Assembly (NCBI GenBank): GCA_903813345.2
Contig: CAIIXF020000005.1
Span: forward strand, 30,013,375 to 30,077,374
DNA length: 64,000 nucleotides
Direction: 5' to 3'
Origin: Owenia fusiformis
Taxonomy: Eukaryota; Annelida; Polychaeta; Sabellida; Oweniidae
Below are positions 1-10,400 of this stretch, piece after piece (the first letter of the stretch is position 1; the number at the start of each line of letters is the position of its first letter). The notes below the pieces were generated by a model. It worked only from the letters and a program-made list of their open reading frames with translations. It was not told the origin of the DNA and did no database searches. The position numbers and the translations under genes are program-made.

Positions 1-574
1 TTTGTGATAATCCTGTCTCACCAAATATTTAGATCTGTGATAAATAATATGCTCTTGCTTCATCTATGTAGATACTACAATGTAAAAATGTAGAAATGGT
101 GCTTCCTGCACAGTATACGCTCTGCATATTTTACTCGTTATTTTACTTGTAATTATAATATGGAAATAAATATTAACATTACACCAAGACCTACCTGTAG
201 CTACTTATTGTCGTGTCTGACTTACAAAGCACCAAGATACGGATCGCGGACCAATACGGAGTCAATACGTATTACGTACCTGTTGAAGTAACGAGACTAT
301 CCTTAAGCCAACCCCTCTACATCCCAATCCAGGATCCTCCTTAAATAAATCTTCAGATGAGATGCGTCTATGGGTGTGGCATAGCTGTTTAGAGTAGTAG
401 TAAGTCTTCCCCTATAAAGAGACACATCTCACAATACTCACTCAGTCAAGAGACATTATTATAGTTTTTAGATGTAGACCGACCAATCCCCCCTCCTTTG
501 GAAAAATCCCGGAAACAACCCTGAATTTGAAATTAAAAGACATATTCTCTTTTTATTGAATACATCTGAGGCCA

Positions 575-923
575 TACCCTTTGCAATCGTCGACTTCACT
601 TCTTAAAAGAGAGCTTCATCTTCACTCTTTCAGTTTACAATAAATCTCTGATCTCACCGAGCCAATCCGAGTTTGTCGTTGAAATATGGACGACTTTCTA
701 TATGGTCATTTCCTATGACATCACCGCATAGTTAATGAGCACAAATTTAGCATGCGTTCCTTCCACTTTGCTGATTGGTTGAAAAAGGGTCAGTGTGGTA
801 TATTTGAAATGATTTATTACCCGGGCTGTCACAGGCACAAATCTTTGGGGTGGGGCTGCTAAACTGTAATATAGCCTATACTAGGCAGAGGGTAGTTTAT
901 AACTGGACTCTGCGAGCAGGGTA
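575..923 (+). mobile_element. MITE family 1, copy A (9-bp target duplication)
   Basis: The element starts TACCCTTTGCA and ends GCAGGGTA, with six-base inverted tips (TACCCT/AGGGTA). It is flanked by CTGAGGCCA (566-574) and CTGAGGCCT (924-932), a 9-bp duplication with one mismatch. It shares the internal block CTTAAAAGAGAGCTTC with the copies at 16349, 44440 and 53369. Confidence 0.85.
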
Positions 924-952
924 CTGAGGCCTCAAAGGCTGGTATCAAAAGA

Positions 953-1730
953 TTTGTCTGCTGCCTCTGATGGAGCATGTTATTTTGTATAAAAACACTA
1001 AGAATACTTCACAATTTATTTTTTAACTCATATGTTTCATTATATCAAAGAAAATTACTTACTCCATGCAATGGATATATCATTTGCAGGTAACCTTCAC
1101 TTCTGTTTGAAGTCCCATAACGCTAGGAGGAAAAGCTATTGGAAATGGCACAGGCGTATCATACTCCAAAATGTACCATTTCTTTTTTAACTTTTTAATG
1201 GAACTATGTAGTGACATGATAATATTTACATATGTTTTCAGCATAACTTTAATTTTGTCTTTTTAATTTTTTCTATAAAAAAATTATGTTTAATTTTCTG
1301 TCCGCTGTGACAGAGCAGTTGTAAATATGAACTGTGAAGCTGCTCAGTTACAGCGGACAAAAAAATTGAACATAATTTTTTATAAAAAAATTAAAAAGGT
1401 CCAATACGTCCAGATCTCATTAAAACATTCAGAGATATGCTGAAAACATATGTAAATATTATCGTGTCACTATATCATGCCATTAAAAGGTTAAAAAAAG
1501 AAATGGTACATTCTAGAGGATGATACTCTGACGCTGTTTTCAATAGCTTTTACTCCTAGCGTTATTTGACCTCAAACAGAAGTGAAGGTTACGCGCAAAT
1601 GATATATCCATTGCATGGAGTAAGTAATTTTCTTTATTATACATGTATCTAAGAATATGAGTTAAAAAATAAATTGTGAAGTATTCTAAGTGTTTTTATG
1701 AAAATAGCATGCTCCGTCACAGCGGACAAA
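953..1730. mobile_element. Large foldback element (about 780 bp)
   Basis: The left arm from TTTGTCTGCTG (953) pairs with the right arm ending CAGCGGACAAA (1730). Arms of roughly 350 bp match in order, for example TTACTTACTCCATGCAATGG near 1058 against CCATTGCATGGAGTAAGTAA near 1610. The tip sequence TGTCCGCTGTGAC recurs, inverted, on both sides of the centre (about 1300-1365). No clear target duplication was seen and no protein is encoded. Confidence 0.8.
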
Positions 1731-2528
1731 GCCTATGATGGAATGACAGAATAAAATGTACTGAAATAACGCTTCTTTTGTTACATGTATGTCCATCATT
1801 CGATCACATCTTTATCATGATTTTTGAGATTCTGCAGTCATACAGGCCCAAGAATACGCTAAAGGATCTAGAAAAACATATTTCATACCTCAATCTTGCT
1901 ATTATGGCAAGATAATATTGCGAATCTAAGCACTGCAAGATTCGTAAAATTCCTAAAATAATCCGCGCTCCGCCTTATGACCAATCAACTTGTGGGATGG
2001 ATGCGCAATATCCATGTAGAAATGAAATTCTACATGTACATGGATCTTTCCTAAACTGATATTTATTCTATTGAACTTCAAACTACCGCGATTTCACCAT
2101 ATTGAATGGCCTATCCTAATAATATATGTGCAAATGCATGAGTGAATTTGCATTTTGTGGTTACAGACTTCTTCTTCGTCCTAAATCTGTTTGAATTAGG
2201 GATGAACCCGGGGAATGAATGATTTCAAAAACTGAATTGGAATTGAATTTCTTTCAAAATTAATTTTGTGATTTTCCTCATTCCACGATGATTGGGAGAA
2301 AAATTTACATTTCAACTCTTCCAAATGTGAACAAGCTGATTATTAGTCATCAAAATAATACACTTACACTGCAAGAAGGTCCATAAAATAAAATAAATCT
2401 ATGTTTTGAAATTTTTTCTGGTTCATTTTCATTCATTTCCAGGATAGAACTATCAATATCTATCTAGATATTTACTCGCTATAGCCAATAAAAAGGGGGC
2501 TGTTTCCCGTATGTTTGTATCTGCTAAT

Positions 2529-2614
2529 CATAGGCCAAGGGAAAAGTAATAGTAAGCTGTATATAGAAGATCTCTTCTATATACAGCTTACTATTACTTT
2601 ACCCTTGGCCTATG
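2529..2614. repeat. Near-perfect 41-bp-arm hairpin
   Basis: CATAGGCCAAGGGAAAAGTA on the left is mirrored by TACTTTACCCTTGGCCTATG on the right, with a four-base loop (ATCT) at about 2570-2573 and only one mismatch noticed. The ORF across it is a by-product. It could be a MITE remnant or a small-RNA hairpin; only the palindrome is certain. Confidence 0.8.
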
Positions 2615-3265
2615 CTGCTAATTGGTCTCGAAATGCTTGTTTTATATTTGTGCTTTTACTTACTCGGCTTCTCAGTGAGAATCTCACTTGTACTTATATT
2701 ATTACAAAAAGGCATCACTTTCACTTTATAATTTTGTATGGAGCAATGACTTCCAGTTCAGAGCTCGGATCTGAGACTCTCAGCTCGGATGGAGAAAAGA
2801 GCTAGGTCCAGAGTAAAGGGAGGGTTTGATACTCTATATGGGTATCATTTCAAAATAGCTCCTACTTTCTTTAAAAAGATGGGCCTCACTTTTGAAAAAA
2901 TACTAATGTGTGTATTTTCCGCTTATGATTATTATAATATCGCCCAAGGGACTAACCCGATTTACAAACTAGATTTCTTGATTTCAAAAACATTCAATTG
3001 AAAGGTTTAACATAATAACATTTCATTTTGGAAAAGAATTTGGTTTTGCACAGCATAGGGGCCAATAGTAATTGTAAAGGTTTGAATAGGGCCTTGAAAA
3101 GTTAGAAAAAAGAACGCAATGAGAGAAATGGCCAAAATGCATGATGAAAGCATGGGCTTTCAATTAGAGTTGAAAGCTCATGATGAAAGTAAATTATAAT
3201 GCGATGGGCATTCATGCAATTACCTTTTCAAATAGAAGATTGATTTTGGTTCATCAACACTAAGT

Positions 3266-3513
3266 TTATTATCCTACACTTAGTGTACTATATTAATAAT
3301 AACATCAAAAAATTAATTTGATATCTATTGGCAAAATAAATAACCGGAGGATATCGCCACGATATAAGCTTACTCCGGAAAACCAATATGCGGAGGATAT
3401 TGTTACGATAGTCCGCTTGTTGATTTCCGGCAAAATTGAACTATTTGACAAGAAATTTATTTTTCAATGATATTAACATTCAGTATACACTACTAGTAAG
3501 TGTAGGATAATAA
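3266..3513. mobile_element. Small MITE with TIRs TTATTATCCTACACTTA
   Basis: The inverted ends TTATTATCCTACACTTA and TAAGTGTAGGATAATAA bound about 248 bp. The interior also holds imperfect mirrored blocks (CCGGAGGATAT and TCCGC). No coding capacity. The superfamily is not determined. Confidence 0.65.
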
Positions 3514-3518
3514 GAACA

Positions 3519-3657
3519 TCCTATGACTTTTTTCAGAATATCATTTTTTTAATCTACTCGGTGATATTGATACATGCACTCGTTCGTTTCGCTCTCTCGT
3601 GCAGATATCAATATCACCTCGTGGATAAAAATCATATTCCTCAAAATCATAGGATAG
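3519..3657. repeat. Foldback repeat of about 140 bp
   Basis: ATCCTATGA and CGGTGATATTGATA on the left are mirrored by TATCAATATCACC and TCATAGGAT on the right. It abuts the MITE at 3266-3513. Confidence 0.6.
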
Positions 3658-4232
3658 GCCTATCCTATAAATATACTCCCGTTGATCAAGCGCCTTGCCA
3701 AATCAGAATGCAGAATATGGACCATCAAAATTAAATCCAGCTTCCTACTAAAACAACAGGAGTCACACCAGGGGAGTCACACTGAACATTATGCTTATAG
3801 GTACCTGTCATTTATTTATTGTATACCAACTCCCATAGACAAATACATTTGGGGTCAGTATCAGAATTAGCTTAAATATGTCTTATTTAGAACCTCATTA
3901 CAAAGTTCAGAGAAGTTAGGGTAGCATGCATTTGTTGACTCATTTATTTCAAACTGATCAAGATGTGATAATGAATCACAAATAAATGTGTAGTGTACCT
4001 CACAATATACTATATTACACGTATATTCCTCTTGGGGGTTTTCTTTTTCTTTTAATTATCCCATGGTATAGCCTTGTAAAATTTAAGCCTAATCTTTTTA
4101 ATTCACAATAATTGTAAACAATATTTTTACAAGTTTAAGTTTACATTTTTACAAGTTTAAGTTTTCAAGAACTTTGTTCACTCTGAACTCTCCATTGCTA
4201 AATCAAATGGTCTGCCCCTAATAAATAAAAAG

Positions 4233-4240
4233 TATATAAA
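4233..4240 (+). promoter_or_regulatory. TATA box of the PITP gene
   Basis: The sequence TATATAAA lies 79 bp upstream of the first ATG of the PITP gene. A start site about 25-30 bp downstream (near 4262, where TTCAATA resembles an initiator) would give a 5' UTR of roughly 55 bases. The motif is seen directly. Its use as a promoter is inferred from spacing, and AT-rich DNA can produce such motifs by chance. Confidence 0.5.
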
Positions 4241-4318
4241 TGTAAAAGTTCACATACCTTCAATAAGCGTAGCTAATATAAGTCCACTTTTTACTTTCAA
4301 AGGCACTAACGTTACAGC

Positions 4319-4404
4319 ATGGAAAGACTGCATTTGTTGGGTTATCTGACGTTGTACATCATGGCATTTATGCCTATGACATCATGCGACCAACTTAGGG
4401 AGTA
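4319..4404 (+). CDS. PITP exon 1: start codon and hydrophobic leader
   Basis: The exon encodes residues 1-28 and the first two bases of Tyr29. It ends at a strong donor (GTGAGT). An in-frame TAA at 4307-4309 makes the ATG at 4319 the first possible start, and its context (A at -3, G at +4) is strong. Residues 5-20 are hydrophobic after Arg3, followed by Thr-Ser-Cys, which resembles a signal peptide. The end (LREY) joins exon 2 (RIELP) to recreate the family's N-terminal strand. Alternative in-frame ATGs at 4361, 4370 and 4376 would shorten or remove the leader. Confidence 0.8.
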
Positions 4405-7400
4405 GTGAGTATAATTTAATTACTACAAATTGTATGAAGTATTTCTAGCAAACATTGGTGTACACAGGCATGACGTAGGCAACTACACTCCCAAACTAAA
4501 ACTTTTCAGAAACATGTTTCTAGATTTGAAATTGAAAATAGACTGAATATTATATCACATGATACTAAAAAGTAGCTTAACCTCTTCTTAGGCTCCAGTT
4601 TTGCCTCGCCTATTTAGATTTGCCTCACCCATAGATGGGGGGGTGTATCTTAGTTCATCATCACATAAACTAGTTACTTTGGTTCAATCAATATTCATAA
4701 AAAATCAACAAATTTGAATTTATGACTTAAAATGTGATCTTTTCAAAATCACTCATAAGATATTGTTACATCTGATCTCCATTCTGATACACATCGCATC
4801 TAAAAACCTGTCTGCGTTTTAGTTTGAAGAGAGGGCCATGGTATTCCATGATGGATCTCCTCTGCTACATATATTTTAAGTGACTATACTTCACCATTAC
4901 CACTAAAATACATATATTCATAATAAATGATAGTCATAACCAATGACCGCAAAACACCGTCCACAAAAGAATTTGAGACATAATAATATTGTCATCGGGA
5001 TGTCACTACTTATAGTAGTGACATAATAAAATGACCATTAACCAGTTTAAAGCACCGGGAATGCCACCTTAATCCATTTGTTAATATAATCAGTTCACTT
5101 TCCCCACAGTATATATAGGTACGGTTGATGGGGTTCCAGATATTTAATTGAATAACATAAAGAGCACTTTTGGTAAACTGTCAACTGTGAGTCATATTTT
5201 CTCAAACAACTGAACAATACTATGCACCAAATACCTGACATGAATATGCATACCCTTTTAGTTTGCATTATCCCAGAAAATACCTTTACAAAAGTTTACT
5301 GCATGTACAGCTAATGATCTTTGACTCCATTCAATGTAACTGATCCCATTTTAAACTCAATAATCCAAGCTCAAAATATATATCTTATTCATTTTAATTC
5401 TTTTATTCAATATTCAAAATCAGAGTGTTTTATTTGGCATTTAAACTTTGAAAAGTTATTGCCAATGTATGTGGCCCCTGTATGACACCCAAACAATTAT
5501 GGATTTTTTATAAAAGGAAAAATGAAATGCTTATTCAAGTATCTTCAATACTTATCTCAAATTACATACACTATATACAGGGTGTCCCGAAAGTATGCCG
5601 CCCCCCCCCCCCAGGCAGACATATACCAGTGTCCTCATAGTATGTGTCAGACATCATTTTAAAGCTTGTCCAAAGTTACATTGATTTGCCAAGTATCGTG
5701 GTTCAACTCTCAAATGTGAAAAATTACCGGTACGGGCATTTCAAAATTAAGTTCAATTTTACACCAAATCACTAGTCAACGTGTCCTCCTGGGCCATCTT
5801 AACAGCAGCAATTTTTTAAAGTGCCTTAAAGGTTTAAGGCGATTACAAAATTCCACACCTCTATTTGAAGTGCTTTTAGGGTTTTATCTGAAAAGAATTG
5901 CTGCTGTTAACATGGCTAAGGGAGACACATTGACTAGTAATGTGGGGTAAAATCTAACTTTACTTTGGCTAAACACTAAATTTTAAAATGAGTGTAACTT
6001 TTTCCCGTTTGAGGAACCGTGACACTTTACAAATCAATGTAACTTTGGATTCTTTAAAATGATATACGCCACATACTGGTATATATCTGCCTAGGAGATG
6101 GCCATACTTTCGGGACACCCTGTATAAAACAGTTTAAAATAGTTTAAACTAAGAGGAATGGTGGAACATTGACAAAATAAAGAAACTATTGTACATTGCA
6201 TATGAAAGGTTATACATTGTGTATTTTATTTTGTGAGTTCAACCTGTTTATTGATCTGAAATATAAAAGTTGTACTCAAAATAACGCTCGACCGGTTACA
6301 TTTCTAATCTGTAAAATCAATGGATGTTTTTGTGTGTGACATTGAAATGCTATTTCTGTTTCTAAGGTGAACACAATAAAATAGTATTAGTCCTGCAATG
6401 TCGACGTCTGAATGTCAAAAGATTGCATGTGACTCGCCAAGGGCAATCTGGGTACATGTTCCCAAAAAACTTTAATTTCAATGTTATGCATTTGTTGTAA
6501 TTATACTTACTTACCATTTATTAAGCAGTAAAAAATAATTTGCTACGTTGGTGACAAAATGTTTCTTGTTTCCTGTTGAATGTTGAGTTTCGCATCATAC
6601 GAATGTAATTTAGGCGATCGTTCTGCATAATAAGAAAATGAGAAGCAGAGTAACTCGAACCAAGGAACTCGAAGAAGTAGTAAATCCCAGCAAACGAAAC
6701 ATAATTTAACAGATCACTTCTCTTTAGAACTTTCACGATGGGAAACAAAGCAGCAGAAGTGACTTTTGGCAAAAATTCACCCGTGACATATGTATTTTGG
6801 GTAAACGCATTGGGTTTGGGGGAAATGCATTTCAATAAATAATTAGTCATGGATTCGCTGAAGTGGGGATTTTACATGTTAAAAATATGAGCATTTTTCA
6901 AGAGGCCATACTCCAGTGGATGAGACTACAAAATATGAAATTTAAGGGGATATGCATTTAGACAATGTTGGAAACCTATTGGGCTTTCAAACCAGCATGG
7001 TTTGGAAATGGTGATAGAAAATCGACTACTCATTTATTTATGACCCACGCTGTACATAAGGTTTTATTTCTCGATTCTTTGCAAGACAAATTTCATCATT
7101 GCAAAAGGGACACAAAGACGCCAAATATCAGCTTTCCAATGGTATGCTTTGATTGTGGGTAGCCATATAATATTATGATTACAATGGATAGATGCATCTA
7201 TCACGGTTTGTAAAATCGCGCTTTTGACATAATTACAGATTGATGTTTGATATCTCAGTTTTTAGACGTCCATACATTCTCATAAAACCACATCGAAATG
7301 ATGATTTTAGCTTTCTAATGGTGTCCCTTTATGATAATCAATATGACCTCTAAAAACATATCTTCAAAGCAGTGCGTGTACTGCAATCTTTGCAGACTGA

Positions 7401-10400
7401 TTATGAATGGGGAAAATAGTTTAGTATAGTGCGTTTTTTGTTATCCTTAAAGCAATCGTTTCATGCAAAAAAATCTATTATATCTTTTTATTTTTTCAGT
7501 CGAATCGAACTTCCCTTTGGTGTCGATGAGGTGAGTTTTTTTTATCAAGTTGAAGGTCAAAATATGACATAGAAATAAAAATAACATACAAGTAAGTTTT
7601 GAACAGAACAGATAAGTCTATTCTAAGTATCCCTTAAATATCATTGCCACTAATATGATGACAACTTTTCCAGTTTCAAGTTGGACACCTATACAGTGTG
7701 GCAATGGCTTCCATGCTAGAGACAGGAGGCGGCGAAGGCTTTGAAATAATCGTAAATGAACCAGTTGATCGCTTGAGTATGTACATTCAGAGGTCAAAAC
7801 ATACGTATCATACACATATGCTTTTAATATCACATTTTCCTGAAAAATGTGGTCACTTTAAATTCAGTGGCCATTTTAAAAAGAAATTTCAAGCAGAAGC
7901 CCCCTTGTACTTGTATTAGAGATATAACCTAAATTCTCAAGCAGTGCTTGAATTTTTTCTAGGTAAATCCACCCACATAATTGACCGGCTGGAAAATGTG
8001 TTGGTTATTTTTAGACCTCTCCATTCGATCAACCGTCAAAATCATATACCTCGACTGTAAACCTTCGGTCTCTGTCAACAGTAGCTTTTCGGTTTACAGT
8101 CTAGGTATACAATTTTGCCGGTTGACCTCTGAGGAGGTCAACAATTGTAAACTGTTGACCACTTCTAGGTACTGTTGACCGCTATTTTTGAAAAATTGTT
8201 TTTTAATGTTGATTTTTTTTTAATTTTGAAAAAATAAGTTGTGTAAAAATTACAAGTATTCGACGGTTTGGGGATTTTTTGCTAAAATATGATACCTTTA
8301 CTTATCAAATATGTTCACGTGATATTCGATTATATATTCGTCCAATTATTATATTATTTGGACTAACAGAACAATTGTTAACCTCTCTTTTCGGTCAACT
8401 GGCAAAAGTGTCCTCGACCTCTGGTCTTGATCAAAAGTACTTTCAAGGTTTACAGTATCGGTATACAATTTTGCCAGTTGACCTTTAGAGAGGTCTACAA
8501 TTGTATATAGCTCACGAATCTCACAGTTAAACTGTTTTAGTTATAATTTGATAAACAGTGGTAACGTGCATCTACTAGTTTATCACTGTTCCACAGATGG
8601 ATGACAGATAATTTCCAATAGCTCGTCATGTTTACCGAGAACGAAAGATATTTGTCCACCATTTTGAATGATACTAACTGGAGTCAGGGTCATCAATTCA
8701 AGCTATGGAACAGTGGTTTATGAAAATAGATTGGGTTACTAAAGCTTGCCATGTTAAAGGCGATTGATCTATGTTATAGAACAACGTCCAGTACATAATA
8801 ATATTTAAAAGTATAAATTTTTGAAAATACATATAAAGGATCTTCGCCCGCAGGATGTGTATTTTGAATGCCTTGAGAAGAACTCAAATATGGGTAATGG
8901 GTAACGGTGTTGCAATAGTAGCATTTAAAAATCTGTTCCTCTTGAGATTTATGGTCTTCTGAAATTATACTATTAATTGGTGTTGCTGCATCATTGCTCA
9001 AATCTAGAGGAGTGTTGTTGCATCTTCGGTTTGGTGTTGTTGCATCAATAGTGAGGAACTAAAACCGTGACTTATTGCTTCTTGGTGATGGTACATGTAT
9101 ACTAATGACAGTTTCTTTAAATATAGATCGTGCGCTAACTGCACGTGTGTGGTTATTGAGCAACTCGTCCTAGAAATGGGTTTAAATTGGGGAAACAAAA
9201 TATCGAACGAAAATCTATCACCGGAAGTCTGGCCATCTTGATGCAACAACACGGTGTTGTTGCATCACGATACTCCCCAGTGAAATGGACGCGGGTGGAA
9301 TTACCTCTTTAGTACTCGTCAATTACCTCTTTAATACTTTTTGGGAGATGTTCCCCTTTGCAATTGTTCTCATATATAACTAACGTACTATGTATATTGT
9401 CATTTAGTGGATAAAGAGAGTAGAGCGAGAGTGTTCAGACCAACAGAGCCAGCCGTGCATACTGACGGACAATACACGCACAAACTTCTTCAATTAGCTT
9501 CGTAAGGAAAATAATTTAATTAAATAAATAATTCATTCTACATATAATTTGCCGTCCAACAAAAAGTTTCTCAATGGTTCCTCTAATTACAATTACCTTT
9601 ATAAATTTTAATTTTAAGGGTAGCTATCAATAATTAAAGAAGGTGCTACATTTGTACTTGACCGTCTTTATTATTTGGACATTTCTGTATCTTAAATTTA
9701 AAAGCACACTGTATAGAACGTATATAGATATAAGGTATGAGTGCGTATTTCAAAACAGGAAGTGCACAGGGCACTACACTCTGAATTATCTCATTTGAGC
9801 TATGTAAATATACTTTTTTATGAATTTTCCATTTAGAAAGGTTCCAAATTTTGTACGTTTGTTGGCACCAACAGGATCACTTGAAGCTCATGAGAAATCT
9901 TGGAATTTTTACCCAGTTACTAGAACAGAATATAGTGTAAGTATTATTTGAATATCTAATTCCTAACTTTCTGCTGACATGCCCATTTAGATTGTATATT
10001 TTGAAAATCTAACATTCTCATGGATACAAAAAGAGGGGGTGAGAGCTTTAGAGGTGAAGTGTCCTCGATATATTTTTTTATGAAAAAACATCAGGGAATA
10101 ATTTTCAAGAATAACAAAGAAATGAGGAAAATGCAGGGTTTCCATTTCTTACCACCCTGTACATGTCTCCATCGGGTGTTACACCAAGCAGAAACCGTGA
10201 AAAATCACGAGATGCGTTTTTGATGTTTTAGACATAATATTTTACAAAACTTGAATTAGAAGAAAACCTGTTTAACATGATGAATGCATCACAGGCGCGT
10301 ATCGTGGTCATTTTGCAAGGGTACGCCCCCGTATGTGGATGAATAATGTGTGAAGATGAATGCGATTTTTGGCGTATGATTTCGTTCGTGCAGACCTACC

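Larger units (their letters stand above)
1731..4232. other. Intergenic region upstream of PITP
   Basis: Apart from the hairpins and MITEs listed at 2529, 3266 and 3519, I see no gene here. Short ORFs at 2515-3001 and 3682-3870 lack coding character, and the first is created by the hairpin. The stretches 1-565 and 924-952, outside this range, also hold nothing I can name. Confidence 0.6.

Noticed and set aside
2515-3001. Two overlapping short ORFs
   Set aside because: The first runs through the perfect hairpin and neither shows conserved protein features.
7963-7999. A candidate PITP exon reading [12 protein letters not shown] after a TTCTAG acceptor
   Set aside because: It fits the phase but needs a poor donor (GTTGGT). 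The exon at 9408-9501 contains the true GQYTHK block with good splice sites and the same phase requirement.
9991-10038. A candidate PITP exon reading [16 protein letters not shown]
   Set aside because: It is phase-compatible by chance, and its intron would be only 54 bp. The exon at 10944-11018 matches the family block far better.
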